Part shown: one piece after another, positions 26,523 to 35,311 of the stretch
Position numbering within the stretch: position 1 is the first letter of the stretch
Layout of the letters: each line of letters begins with the position of its first letter
Assembly (NCBI GenBank): GCA_035501495.1
Contig: DATJWB010000006.1
Span: 21,427-85,426, forward strand
DNA length: 64,000 nucleotides
Reading direction: 5' to 3'
DNA from: JAIQFL01 sp035501495
GTDB taxonomy: Bacteria; Acidobacteriota; Terriglobia; Bryobacterales; Bryobacteraceae
Position numbers and translations under genes: made by a program
Notes under the pieces: generated by a model
Database searches by the model: none
Told to the model about the DNA's origin: nothing
The model's input: the letters and a program-made list of their open reading frames with translations, nothing else

Positions 26523-27547
26523 GCCCCCTTCCGCCAATGCACCATCGGCAGCCCCGCCGCGGGAGCTCGAAAATACGGAATCCTCGTCCCCTTCAGCGAG
26601 CCGATGTAAGCCGTCTGCAGATCCGGTCCGCCGAACGTGACGCTCGCCATCCAGGGAGCGATTCCCTGCCCCGTTGCAAACAGCACCTCGTGATTCACTT
26701 CGTGGCGGAAGAATGCCTGCTCCAGCGCCCCGACCTTCGCCGGATCGCCTTCGTCCAGCAGAACGCGCTCGTCGCCCTCGGGCGTCAGCACGAAGAGCTT
26801 GTCCGAGTACACCATCGTGCCCCAGAGGTTGCCCAAGCTGTCGAATGCGATGCCGTCCGGCCACGCGCCCTTGCCCAGGCTCGATGGGCCAAAAATCTCG
26901 CGTTCCACCGGGTTTCCTTTTTCGTCCATGCGCAGGCGGCTGATGTGTCCTCCGGTGGTTTCGACTACGTAGAGAAACTCCTCGCGCGCATCGAAACGAA
27001 TCTCGTTGGTGAAGTGGAAGCCATCGGCCACAATGCGGAATTTGCCGTCCTCATAGCGCGCCACGTAGCCGTCCGCGAGATCCGTTCGCAGCGCGTGCAT
27101 CCAGTTCTTGATCCGCGTCGAGACCGTAATCCAGATCCGGTCCTTCGAATCGCGAAGCACGAAATTGACCTTGCCGATCGGCTCGCCTTCGATGCTGTCC
27201 GCCAGCACCCGCGAGCAGCCATCCCGCGACATGATCTCCAGGCAGTCCGTGCCGAAATTCGAAATCAGAATATCGCCGTTGCGCGCGAACGCCAACCCGT
27301 TCGGCAACGTGCCTTCCAGGTACCGCACGGCCTCGCTCGCGGCTTCCTGGAAATGGCCCGATCGTTTCTGCGTGATGATCTGCTGCGAGCCATCGGGAGC
27401 GATGCGCATCACGCCGCCGCGGGCGTCGGCCGACCACAGCGTGCCGTCTTCTTCCGCCAGAATGCACTCCGGCCGCGCGAGATCGTGTCCGGTGTATCGA
27501 ATGGATTCTTGGTCGATTCCGAAATCAAGAATGGGGTTCGAAGGCAT
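26519..27547 (-). CDS. SMP-30/gluconolactonase-like beta-propeller protein
   Basis: 342 residues if it begins at ATG 27547 (MPSNPILDFGIDQES), which has GGAAG about 8 bases upstream; the frame is open to 27604. The repeats fit the SMP-30/gluconolactonase six-bladed propeller: PECILAEEDGTLWSADARGG (metal-ligand Glu), GTLPNGLAFARNGDILISN, HFTNEIRFDAREEFLYVVE with the Asn ligand, and KGAWPDGIAFDSLGNLW with the Asp. Members hydrolyse sugar lactones. No signal peptide is seen. It is the first gene of the operon leading to the multiheme lipoprotein, and divergent from the DUF362-transketolase-cupin set. Confidence 0.9.
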   Translation of the reverse strand: MPSNPILDFGIDQESIRYTGHDLARPECILAEEDGTLWSADARGGVMRIAPDGSQQIITQKRSGHFQEAASEAVRYLEGTLPNGLAFARNGDILISNFGTDCLEIMSRDGCSRVLADSIEGEPIGKVNFVLRDSKDRIWITVSTRIKNWMHALRTDLADGYVARYEDGKFRIVADGFHFTNEIRFDAREEFLYVVETTGGHISRLRMDEKGNPVEREIFGPSSLGKGAWPDGIAFDSLGNLWGTMVYSDKLFVLTPEGDERVLLDEGDPAKVGALEQAFFRHEVNHEVLFATGQGIAPWMASVTFGGPDLQTAYIGSLKGTRIPYFRAPAAGLPMVHWRKGA

Positions 27548-27741
27548 CGTTGACTTCCACGTGGGAGCTTGATAGCATTTTTTTTCGCGCAGCCACCATT
27601 GCATTATATGCAGAATCGTAGTTGTTCTTAACCGCCTGGTTGGGCGCCCGGCGCCGCCGCCAGCCGCTTCGAGGAGGCCGGGGAGCGGTCGGGCGTTTGC
27701 GCATGCGACTCTGACGAGGCCCGCCGCTCAGGAGTACATCG

Positions 27742-29022
27742 ATGCCTAAGAAAACGACCGTTGCCATCGCTCACAGCGACGCGGACCTTGGCAAGCCCGC
27801 GGAATACTCGCGTGATCAACTCAACCTGGTGAAACAGATGATCCGCCAGATTGCGGATCAGACCATGGGAGGGATGCACAACATCGTCCATCCGCGCGAC
27901 AAGGTCCTGATCAAGATCAATACCGTGATTCCGATCACGGCCAACGCCGGGTTCACCACCGATCCGCGCATGCTGGAGTCGCTCATCGAGCTGGTCCAGG
28001 AACAGAATCCATCCGAAATCAAGATCGGCGAACGCTGCGCCATGGGCGCGGACACGATGCAGGCCATGGAAGCCTGCGGCATCGTCGAAGTGGCCAATCG
28101 TACCGGCGTGGAGTTGTGCCCGTTCGAGCACGCCGAGTTCGACATGTACACCATCGACCGGCCCATCAGCTTCAACGAATTCCCCGTTCCCCGGCCCGTT
28201 CGCGAGGCGGACTGCTACATCGGTCTGCCCAAAATGAAGGTCCACGTCCACACCACTTTCACCGGCGCCATGAAACTGCAGTTCGGAAACCTCCCCAACT
28301 ACGACTGGATGGTGCGTTGCCACCGCGACGATATCTATCAAAAGATCGTGAACCTCACACGCGCCGCGAATCCCAAGTGGTTCGTGATGGATTCGCTTTA
28401 CGCCTGCCAGGGCAACGGACCTTTCAGCCCCTACAGCGAGGACCTGATCAAGGACTTCAACACGATTTGCGGCGGTCCCGACCCCGTGGCGGTGGACACC
28501 ATCTGTGAAGCCCTGATGGATTGGGACTACCCGGGCACCAACGTGCCGTCTACCGTGCTCGGCGCGGCCGAAGGACTGGGCACGAACAAGATGCACGAAA
28601 TCGAGCTGGCCGGAGCCCCGCTCGATAAGGTGAAACGCCGCTTCAAGCGCCAGAACACCATCCTGCAGGGCCAATATCCCAACGTCAACCTGGTGATGGG
28701 ATCCACTTGCGAAGCCGGCTGCCGCGCCATCGTGCGCATCCAGTTGGATCAGTTGCAGGCCGATGGCACGCTCGACCGGCTCGAGAAGCCGCTGACGATC
28801 TTCACCGGCTTGCAGTTCGAGCAGCAACTCAAGCCGGTGGAAGGCGAAGTCCTCGTCGTGGGCGATTGCGCCAAAGGCATGCTCGATCGCTTTCCGAACG
28901 CGAAGTATTGGGGCGAATGCCAGGAATATCCGAACTGCACTCCCATCTGGGCCAATCGTCCGGACGTCGGCATAGCCAACTACGTGCGGCAGCTGACCGC
29001 GGTTCAGGAGGGAAATCGCTGA
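27742..29022 (+). CDS. DUF362 domain protein, cytoplasmic type
   Basis: 426 residues; ATG 27742 has AGGAG about 9 bases upstream. DUF362 features: DKVLIKINTVIPITANAGF, SEIKIGERCAMGADT, ADCYIGLPKMKVHVHTTFTG and PDPVAVDTICEALMDW. The C-terminus is Cys-rich (STCEAGCRAIV and VGDCAKG...GECQEYPNC), unlike the secreted DUF362 protein at 13255, and could bind metal or an iron-sulfur cluster. No signal peptide is seen. The transketolase-like gene follows after 4 bp, so the two are almost certainly co-transcribed. The reaction is unknown; a role in handling a sugar or organic-acid intermediate with the transketolase is only inferred from the operon. Confidence 0.85.
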   Translation: MPKKTTVAIAHSDADLGKPAEYSRDQLNLVKQMIRQIADQTMGGMHNIVHPRDKVLIKINTVIPITANAGFTTDPRMLESLIELVQEQNPSEIKIGERCAMGADTMQAMEACGIVEVANRTGVELCPFEHAEFDMYTIDRPISFNEFPVPRPVREADCYIGLPKMKVHVHTTFTGAMKLQFGNLPNYDWMVRCHRDDIYQKIVNLTRAANPKWFVMDSLYACQGNGPFSPYSEDLIKDFNTICGGPDPVAVDTICEALMDWDYPGTNVPSTVLGAAEGLGTNKMHEIELAGAPLDKVKRRFKRQNTILQGQYPNVNLVMGSTCEAGCRAIVRIQLDQLQADGTLDRLEKPLTIFTGLQFEQQLKPVEGEVLVVGDCAKGMLDRFPNAKYWGECQEYPNCTPIWANRPDVGIANYVRQLTAVQEGNR

Positions 29023-29026
29023 GGCC

Positions 29027-31153
29027 ATGGGCAATCAGGGGGTGGCTCTTGCCGGACGGCGCCTGGCTGGTCCGGAACCGGTCGCAAAGGGTGATTACCT
29101 CTTGCGCCAAGGCATACTGAAGCTGCTGGCGGTCAAGGATTCCGACATCCGGATCCTGACTCTGGAACAGTGCCGCGATGCGGTGGATAAAGGCCTGCAC
29201 GCCGGCGGAGCCTTCTCCGCGACCATCCCGCTGGTGGCGCTTTTCTACGGCGGGTTCCTGGACCTCGATATCGCCGATCCCACGCGCCGCGGCCAGGACC
29301 TGTTTACTCTCAGCAAAGGGCACGCCGTGGCTGCCCTGGCATCGATTTATGCCGAGCTGGGCTACTTCCCGCGCGAGGTCCTCCACAACTCCCGCTCGTA
29401 CGAGAGCATCCTGAACGGCCACCCCGGACCGATTTTGCCGGGCGTCCACATCGCCACCGGCCCCATGGGCCAGGGGTTCGGCGTGGCGCAGGGGCTGGCC
29501 ATCGCGGGTCGCGTCGCGCCGCGGTTCGATTCGTTTTGCATGTCGGGCGACGGCGAACTGCAGGAAGGCCCCATTTGGGAATCCGTGATGTTCGCGGGTG
29601 CGAAGAAGCTCGATAACCTGTGTCTCCTGGTGGACCGGAACAACGGCCAGTTGGATATTTCCAGCCGCACCGTGTTTCCCATGCCCGACCTGGCGCCGGT
29701 CTTCTTGTCATTCGGTTGGCGGGCGCGCAACATCGACGCCACCGATTACGACGGCGTCTACACCGCGCTCGAAGAGTTTCGCTACGCGCCCCGAAATGGC
29801 CAGCCCACCGCCATCATCTGTAATACCACCAAGGGCCACGGAGCGCTCTCCGACTTCTTCAACAAGCACAAAGTGGCGGCTGCCGATTCCCTGCTCGAGC
29901 AGGAACTGGCGCTCCAGACCCGGCAGCGGCAGGACCGCGTCGCGGAGTTCGCCCATTTCTATGCCCGCCTCGAAGAGCGAACGCAGGAGATGCTGGCCGA
30001 GCTGGCGCGCGGCATGCACCTGGATCTGGTCGTGCGACCCGCGGGCGACGTGCAACTCCACCAGATGATCGGTCCCGTGCTCCTGCACCGCGTTCCTCGC
30101 CGCGACAAGCGAATCCGCTACAACGCCGCGCAGTTGCCGCGCATCGACCAGTCCAAGGAGTACGCCGCGAGCGACATCGTGACCGCGGCCATGAAGGTCT
30201 TTGCCAAGGACCCGGCGGTGGTTTCGATCGATTCCGATCTCGCCACCACCAGCGGGCTGGAGGCCGGCGTGGCGGCGGTCGATCAGCGCCGCGCCTTGAA
30301 CGCCGGCGTCGCCGAAGCCAACATGATGCTGATCGGCGAAGCCTTCGCCGCCCTGGGCTGCAACACCTGGATCAGCACGTTTTGCCCGTTCTATGACTGG
30401 AAGGTGCTTCGCCGCGTCGCCGTGGGCCACCAGGAACGGATGGAGGCCATGGCCTCCGCCGATGGCTGGCTCGCCGAAGGCCACGGCCTCGATCTCACGA
30501 TGCTGGCCACCGCGGCGGACTTCGAGACGCGCACCAATGGCGCCACCCACATGGCCAACGACGACAGCATCGTCTTCGACGCCATCGCGCACCTCAAGAT
30601 CATCAACGTCTCCTGCCCGCGGCAGATGCTGGCCGTCATGAAGTGGATTATGGAAGGGAACCGCGGCCTGGTTTACGTGCGCGTGATGCGCACCGGCTCC
30701 GCCGTGATCTATGGCGATGACTACACCTTCGAATTCGGCAAGGGCCACGTTGTCCGCCGGAGCGAGAGCGATTCCGCCGTCATCGTCAGCAGCGGCCGCG
30801 GTGTGCATGAGGCTCTCGCCGCCGCAACCATCTGTTCCCGGCGGGGGACCGGCGTGACGGTTGTGGATATGCCGTCGATCGACGATGCCCTTCTGCTGGA
30901 ACTTTACGATTCGGGCAGGAAGCTGCTTTTCGCCGAGCAGAATAACGGCTACCTCTGGCAGAACTTCCTGAAGGTCCTCTGGCGCCGCCGCAAGAGCGCG
31001 GCCGATCTGGGACGGGTCGATGCCATCAATACGCTGGACACCGAAGGCCGTCCCCGTTTCATTCATTCCGGTACGTATGAAGAGCTGACTGCGGCTTTCG
31101 GATTGACGCCTCAACAGATCGCCGCGAGGATCGAGAATGGAGTCAAATCATGA
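29027..31153 (+). CDS. Transketolase-like thiamine-diphosphate enzyme
   Basis: 708 residues in one chain. The TPP-binding motif is visible as GDGELQEGPIWE...LLVDRNN, and the SKGHA segment of transketolases is present (TLSKGHAVAALASIYAELGY). The second half has the pyrimidine-binding domain (AGVAEANMMLIGEAFAALG, with the catalytic Glu) and a C-terminal transketolase domain (SAVIVSSGRGVHEALAAA). It transfers two-carbon ketol units between sugars or sugar-like substrates. AGGAGG precedes the ATG at 29027. It lies 4 bp after a DUF362 gene and overlaps the cupin gene by 4 bp, so this is probably a specialised catabolic transketolase, not the housekeeping one. Confidence 0.9.
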   Translation: MGNQGVALAGRRLAGPEPVAKGDYLLRQGILKLLAVKDSDIRILTLEQCRDAVDKGLHAGGAFSATIPLVALFYGGFLDLDIADPTRRGQDLFTLSKGHAVAALASIYAELGYFPREVLHNSRSYESILNGHPGPILPGVHIATGPMGQGFGVAQGLAIAGRVAPRFDSFCMSGDGELQEGPIWESVMFAGAKKLDNLCLLVDRNNGQLDISSRTVFPMPDLAPVFLSFGWRARNIDATDYDGVYTALEEFRYAPRNGQPTAIICNTTKGHGALSDFFNKHKVAAADSLLEQELALQTRQRQDRVAEFAHFYARLEERTQEMLAELARGMHLDLVVRPAGDVQLHQMIGPVLLHRVPRRDKRIRYNAAQLPRIDQSKEYAASDIVTAAMKVFAKDPAVVSIDSDLATTSGLEAGVAAVDQRRALNAGVAEANMMLIGEAFAALGCNTWISTFCPFYDWKVLRRVAVGHQERMEAMASADGWLAEGHGLDLTMLATAADFETRTNGATHMANDDSIVFDAIAHLKIINVSCPRQMLAVMKWIMEGNRGLVYVRVMRTGSAVIYGDDYTFEFGKGHVVRRSESDSAVIVSSGRGVHEALAAATICSRRGTGVTVVDMPSIDDALLLELYDSGRKLLFAEQNNGYLWQNFLKVLWRRRKSAADLGRVDAINTLDTEGRPRFIHSGTYEELTAAFGLTPQQIAARIENGVKS

Positions 31154-31536
31154 GCGTTCCTGTACTGCATGAATCCGATGTCGAGGAACTGGACCTGCCC
31201 GGCCGCCGCTTCCGCTGGCTCGTGGCCGAGGACCGCATCAAGGCGGAGCACTGCTCCGTATGCGTGATTCGTGTCGCGCCCGGAGACCGCGTCCGGCCCG
31301 CGCACTCCCATCCGCATGGCGAAGAAGTCATCTACATCATGAGCGGCAGTGGCCGCGTCCTGGTGGATGGCGAAGTGGCATCCGTGCGGGCCGGCTCCGC
31401 GGTGCTGTTTCCCACAGGCGCCGTTCACATGCTGCACAACACCGGGACCGAAGAAATGAAGGTGGTCTGCTTTTTCGCGCCGGCCACCAGCCTGGACAAC
31501 TATAAGATGCACGAAGGCGTCGATTTTCCGGAGTGA
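31150..31536 (+). CDS. Small cupin-domain protein
   Basis: 128 residues forming one cupin barrel. Motif 1 reads VRPAHSHPHGEEVIYIMSG (two or three His and one Glu for metal). Motif 2 reads LFPTGAVHMLHNTG. The start ATG overlaps the transketolase stop (ATGA), giving coupled translation and strong operon evidence. Single cupins of this size are often sugar isomerases, oxalate-type enzymes or metal-dependent binding proteins. In this operon a role in isomerising or sensing the transketolase substrate is plausible but unproved. Confidence 0.88.
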   Translation: MSVPVLHESDVEELDLPGRRFRWLVAEDRIKAEHCSVCVIRVAPGDRVRPAHSHPHGEEVIYIMSGSGRVLVDGEVASVRAGSAVLFPTGAVHMLHNTGTEEMKVVCFFAPATSLDNYKMHEGVDFPE

Positions 31537-31540
31537 CGCC

Positions 31541-31565
31541 GTGGCGCGGACACTCGTGTCTGCCG
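31541..31565 (+). repeat. 25-bp intergenic repeat, copy 1
   Basis: Begins GTGGCGCGGAC and ends GTGTCTGCCG; identical over 25 bp to 36592-36616. The core is a near-palindrome (GCGGACAC / GTGTCTGC). It starts 4 bp after the cupin stop codon in a gap between convergent genes and is followed at once by a perfect hairpin. Confidence 0.8.
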
Positions 31566-31586
31566 TCTCGGCACTAATGCCGAGAC
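31565..31586. terminator. Perfect 9-bp hairpin between convergent genes
   Basis: GTCTCGGCA-CTAA-TGCCGAGAC is a perfect stem with a four-base loop. It lies between the cupin (plus) and TonB receptor (minus) stop codons, where a bidirectional terminator is expected, although no long T-run follows. Confidence 0.55.
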
Positions 31587-31646
31587 TTTCGGCCGCGCAC
31601 CAGTAATACCCGCCGGCACAGGAGTACGTCGCCGACGACCGGTCGC

Positions 31647-34600
31647 TTAAAACGACAACCGCAATCCAAGTTGCACCAGGCGCGGTAAATTGATCGCCGA
31701 GGTGACGATTCCGAACTGCGGGCTTCCCAATGATGTCCCCGGATCGGCAAATTGCACGCGGTTGAACAGGTTGAAGAATTCCGTGCGGAATTCCAGCCGG
31801 AAGCGTTCGTTGATCTGAGTCTGTTTCACCACGGTGAAATCAAAATTGTTGATCCCCGCGGCCCGCAACACCGGATCGGTGCGCGGTTCGCTGCCGAATG
31901 CGAAGGCCGGCGGCTGGGCAAATGCGGCGGTGTTGAACCACTCGTTGAGCCGGCTCTGCGCAGAGCCGCCGATCGTCACGTTGGAGCTGATGACATTGGG
32001 CCGCGATCCACCGCCCAGGGAGCTGGTCAGATTGGATGCGGTGGTCAGCGCCAGCGGAAGCCCCGACTGGAAAGTGGTAATGCCGCCGATTCCCCACCCC
32101 GAGAGCAATTTGCCGGCGGGCCCGTGGAGACTACCCAGGAAATGCCTGCCCGTGCCCACAGGCAGATCGTACACGTAGCTCACCACCAGGCGGTTGGCCG
32201 CATCGAAACTCGTCAGCGATTTTTCGAGCCGCAGGTTCGAAGGATCCTGCACTCCGCCCACTCCGTGGCCTGCCTCGAGCCAGGAACTCAACGTGTCTGT
32301 GTCGCTCAACAGCTTCGACCAGGTGTACGCAGCCTGTACCGTTCCGCCGCTGTGGAAGCGTTTGACCAGCCTCAGTTGCATCGCATGGTAGGTGGAGTCT
32401 CCCCTCTGCGGCGCGCTGTCGCCCAGATTCTGAAACTGCGGATAGGGCCGCAGAAGCTGTTCCGCGGTGACGGTGGGGAGGCCCAACGTGCCGGCGCTGG
32501 CCGGCAGCACTCCATAGAACGGGTTGGGGACCGGGTTCAGCAGCGCTGCTCCCATCGAGAGATACTGGTCGGGAAGCTGGTTGATCGGAATCACCGAAAA
32601 TGCCAGGTGCGTCGCCTTCGATCCCGCATAGCCGACATCCAGCGACAGGCCCTGCGCAAACTGGTGCTGCACCTGGAGGTTCCACTGTTGCACCGACGTG
32701 AACGGCTGGCCCGGAATCGGCGCATTGAAGCTTTGTCCTTCAAAGCGCGTCAGCCCCGACGGGTTGTTGTTCAGCGGCTCGATCAGTCCGCCGGGGAATG
32801 GATTGCTCAGCGTGTTGAGCGGAGTCAGGCCGCCGTTCGCGGATGTCACCATGGTAGTGGTGGCCGCGTTGATTGCCGACTGGAATGGCGGCAGGCTGTA
32901 ATTGATCTGCTCGGGCGAGACCCAGCTCAGCGCGTACCCGGTCCGGATCACGGTATCTCTCGCGACGCTCCAGGCAATGCCGACGCGGGGCGCGGCCAGC
33001 ACGTGGGACGGCCCCAGTTGATGACGATCGGGATACGCCGGCGTGTCCACGAATGCCAGTTGGCCTTTCAAATTCAAGCCTGCCTGCTGGCCCAGCGGAT
33101 CGGTGGCGGTAGGCTGCCAGACCACGGTTCGATTGAATCGCTCGGAGAACGACCCGTCCACGTCCAGGCGCACACCCAGGTTCAGCGTCAGGGTGTTGGT
33201 CACGCGGTAAGAGTCGGTCAGATAATACCCTTGATAGTAGATCTGCTGCAGCACCCTGGCTGCGCCGGCGAGGCTGCCGCTGGAAGGCGTGCCGAGCAGG
33301 TAAGAAGCGAAAGCGTAGCCCGTGTTGCCGGGCGAAAGCGGATTGGCGGAGGTAAACACGTTGTTGAAGTTGAAGCTGCCGGCTGCCGTGTTGCTCTGCA
33401 CGAATCCCCAATCCCACCGCCGCGCTTCGCCGCCGAATTTCAGGCTGTGCCGGCCCACAATCTTGTTCGCGCTGCCGGACAGGAAATACTCGTTGCTGAC
33501 GCTCTGGATGTAGACACCGCTGAAACCTGCAAATCCCGTTACCGCGGGCAGCGGAGCTTCGGGCAGAGTCACCTGGCTGGTGAGCGCCGCCCAAGCCGGT
33601 CCGTATTGCGAAAGGTCGGTCCCGGTCTGCTGCGGCCGGAAGGCATGCAGCGCCCGTAGATACGACACCCGGAAATCCAGGATCGTGGTCGGGCTCAGGC
33701 TGTACGTTTCACCGGCCACGGCGTCATCCGCACCGTAGAGAGTAGTCAGCCCACCGAAATTCTTTTGGAAGGGGTCCGACGGCAGGCTCGTGCCGCTCCA
33801 ATAGGTATAGCGGCCGAACAGTCTGTGCTTCTCTTTGAGAGTGTAGTCGCCGCGGACCGTTTCCTGAGTCTGGTTGCCGCCCAGGCTGGTATTGCCCGCG
33901 AAGTTGTTCACATTGCCGGGCAGGTCCGGGGCGCCCCAGACATTCATGAGCACCTTGGCGGTAGGGTCGAAGCGGCTGGCGGGAATGATGTTTTGCGGAA
34001 ACGGCGTGCGGGTCGGTTGGCCGCTCGGGCAGGCGGCCAGGCCTTGCAAGCCGCAAGTCGTATAGGGGTCGTAGATGGCCGGCAGGCCCGTAAAGTCGCC
34101 GGCTCGCATCGCCGCGGTAGGCACGGTGGTGAGTGTCGGCTTCCCGTTGCGCAACGCGAAGTTCTCGAAGGAAAAGAAGACGAACAGCTTGTCCTTGATG
34201 ACCGGACCGGAGCCCGTGGCGCCGTATTGATTCTGGGTAAACGCGTTGCGCTTGACGCCCGAGCGATTATTGAAAAAGTCGTTGGCGTTCAGCACCTTGT
34301 TCCGCAGATACTCGTACACGCTGCCATGGATGGCGTTCGTCCCGGATTTGCTGGCCATGTTCACGACCCCGCCCGAAAACCGGCCGAACTCCGCGCTCAC
34401 GGCGTTGCTGTCCACGCGGAATTCCTGGATGGCATCCTGCACGGGCACCAGGCCCGGCGAATTCGCGTTGACCGTGTTCAGCGGCACGCCATCCAGATAG
34501 AAGGCGCTCTGGTTCGCCATTCCGCCGCCGATCTGGTAGTTGCCCCACCCCGTATTATTCGTGTACGTGCCGCCGGCCTGGTTGCCAAGCGGACTGCCGG

Positions 34601-35159
34601 ACGTCGATCCCTGCGGAACCACTCCCGGGGCCAGCGCCACCAGGTTCAACACATTGCGGCCGTTCAGCGGCATGTCCTGCACCACGCGGCCCTCCACCGT
34701 CTGCCCCAGCGTCGCAGTCTGCGTCTGGAGCAGCGGCGTCTCCGCCAACACTGTCAGTTCCTCCGCCACATCGCCAACCTGCATCACGGCGTCGATCCGG
34801 ACCGACGACTCCACTTCCACCTGGATGGGCTCCTGGTTGTACCGCTTGAATCCCTTGCTCTCCACCTGCAGGCGGTACATGCCCGGAATCAGATTCACGA
34901 ACTGATAATTGCCCGACGCGTCGGAGGGCACGCTCCGGCGCTCGCCGGTCCCGATGTTGGTTAACGCAACCGTGGCTCCCGGAATGGAAGCACGGGTTGC
35001 ATCCGAGACCGTCCCCACGATGGAGCCATAGGAGGTCTGAGCCTGCGTCCCGCCCGCGAACAGGAGCAGGAAGCTCAAAACCGCCAGCCCGATGCGTGCC
35101 TGGCCGGCGTTGGTGGGCGCGGTTCTGCGCCCCATATTGTTGTGGATTCGCACTTTCAA
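31647..35159 (-). CDS. Oar-like TonB-dependent receptor with carboxypeptidase-regulatory domain
   Basis: 1,170 residues if started at TTG 35159, or 1,162 from ATG 35135 (MGRRTAPTNAGQ). The TTG is preferred because GGAGG lies exactly 8 bases before it. A hydrophobic signal (IGLAVLSFLLLFAGGTQAQ) is followed by a carboxypeptidase-regulatory domain (GSIVGTVSDATRASIPGATV...GNYQFVNLIPGMYRL). Next come the plug (DMPLNGRNVLNLVALAPGVVPQG) and a beta-barrel ending in LVQLGLRLSF, with the terminal Phe expected for outer-membrane insertion. It resembles the receptor at 17609 throughout. It is divergent from a membrane-anchored putative regulator, a pairing typical of Solibacter. The imported substrate is unknown. 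Confidence 0.93.
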   Translation of the reverse strand: MKVRIHNNMGRRTAPTNAGQARIGLAVLSFLLLFAGGTQAQTSYGSIVGTVSDATRASIPGATVALTNIGTGERRSVPSDASGNYQFVNLIPGMYRLQVESKGFKRYNQEPIQVEVESSVRIDAVMQVGDVAEELTVLAETPLLQTQTATLGQTVEGRVVQDMPLNGRNVLNLVALAPGVVPQGSTSGSPLGNQAGGTYTNNTGWGNYQIGGGMANQSAFYLDGVPLNTVNANSPGLVPVQDAIQEFRVDSNAVSAEFGRFSGGVVNMASKSGTNAIHGSVYEYLRNKVLNANDFFNNRSGVKRNAFTQNQYGATGSGPVIKDKLFVFFSFENFALRNGKPTLTTVPTAAMRAGDFTGLPAIYDPYTTCGLQGLAACPSGQPTRTPFPQNIIPASRFDPTAKVLMNVWGAPDLPGNVNNFAGNTSLGGNQTQETVRGDYTLKEKHRLFGRYTYWSGTSLPSDPFQKNFGGLTTLYGADDAVAGETYSLSPTTILDFRVSYLRALHAFRPQQTGTDLSQYGPAWAALTSQVTLPEAPLPAVTGFAGFSGVYIQSVSNEYFLSGSANKIVGRHSLKFGGEARRWDWGFVQSNTAAGSFNFNNVFTSANPLSPGNTGYAFASYLLGTPSSGSLAGAARVLQQIYYQGYYLTDSYRVTNTLTLNLGVRLDVDGSFSERFNRTVVWQPTATDPLGQQAGLNLKGQLAFVDTPAYPDRHQLGPSHVLAAPRVGIAWSVARDTVIRTGYALSWVSPEQINYSLPPFQSAINAATTTMVTSANGGLTPLNTLSNPFPGGLIEPLNNNPSGLTRFEGQSFNAPIPGQPFTSVQQWNLQVQHQFAQGLSLDVGYAGSKATHLAFSVIPINQLPDQYLSMGAALLNPVPNPFYGVLPASAGTLGLPTVTAEQLLRPYPQFQNLGDSAPQRGDSTYHAMQLRLVKRFHSGGTVQAAYTWSKLLSDTDTLSSWLEAGHGVGGVQDPSNLRLEKSLTSFDAANRLVVSYVYDLPVGTGRHFLGSLHGPAGKLLSGWGIGGITTFQSGLPLALTTASNLTSSLGGGSRPNVISSNVTIGGSAQSRLNEWFNTAAFAQPPAFAFGSEPRTDPVLRAAGINNFDFTVVKQTQINERFRLEFRTEFFNLFNRVQFADPGTSLGSPQFGIVTSAINLPRLVQLGLRLSF

Positions 35160-35165
35160 GATCAA

Positions 35166-35174
35166 CCCCTCCGG
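35166..35174 (-). promoter_or_regulatory. Shine-Dalgarno that decides a TTG start
   Basis: On the minus strand CCGGAGGGG lies 8 bases upstream of TTG (35159-35157) and 32 bases upstream of the first in-frame ATG (35135). The spacing fits only the TTG (or, less well, the GTG at 35153), which suggests a non-ATG start for the TonB receptor. Confidence 0.55.
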
Positions 35175-35311
35175 TAGCAGTGTAACGATAGAAGAATCAA
35201 GGGGGTTGCAACAAGGCCATGACGGTCCGGGACCTGTCATCTGACCGGCTGGTTCCGCCGTGAAATCAGCGGATTATCGTGATAGACTGCTTGCCAGTAA
35301 GGGGGATGCCC

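Noticed and set aside
24102..26609. An 835-codon plus-strand open frame
   Set aside because: Antisense to the multiheme cytochrome; Arg/Gly-rich with no motifs.
31752..33659. A 635-codon plus-strand open frame
   Set aside because: Antisense to the TonB receptor barrel; His/Arg-rich shadow translation.
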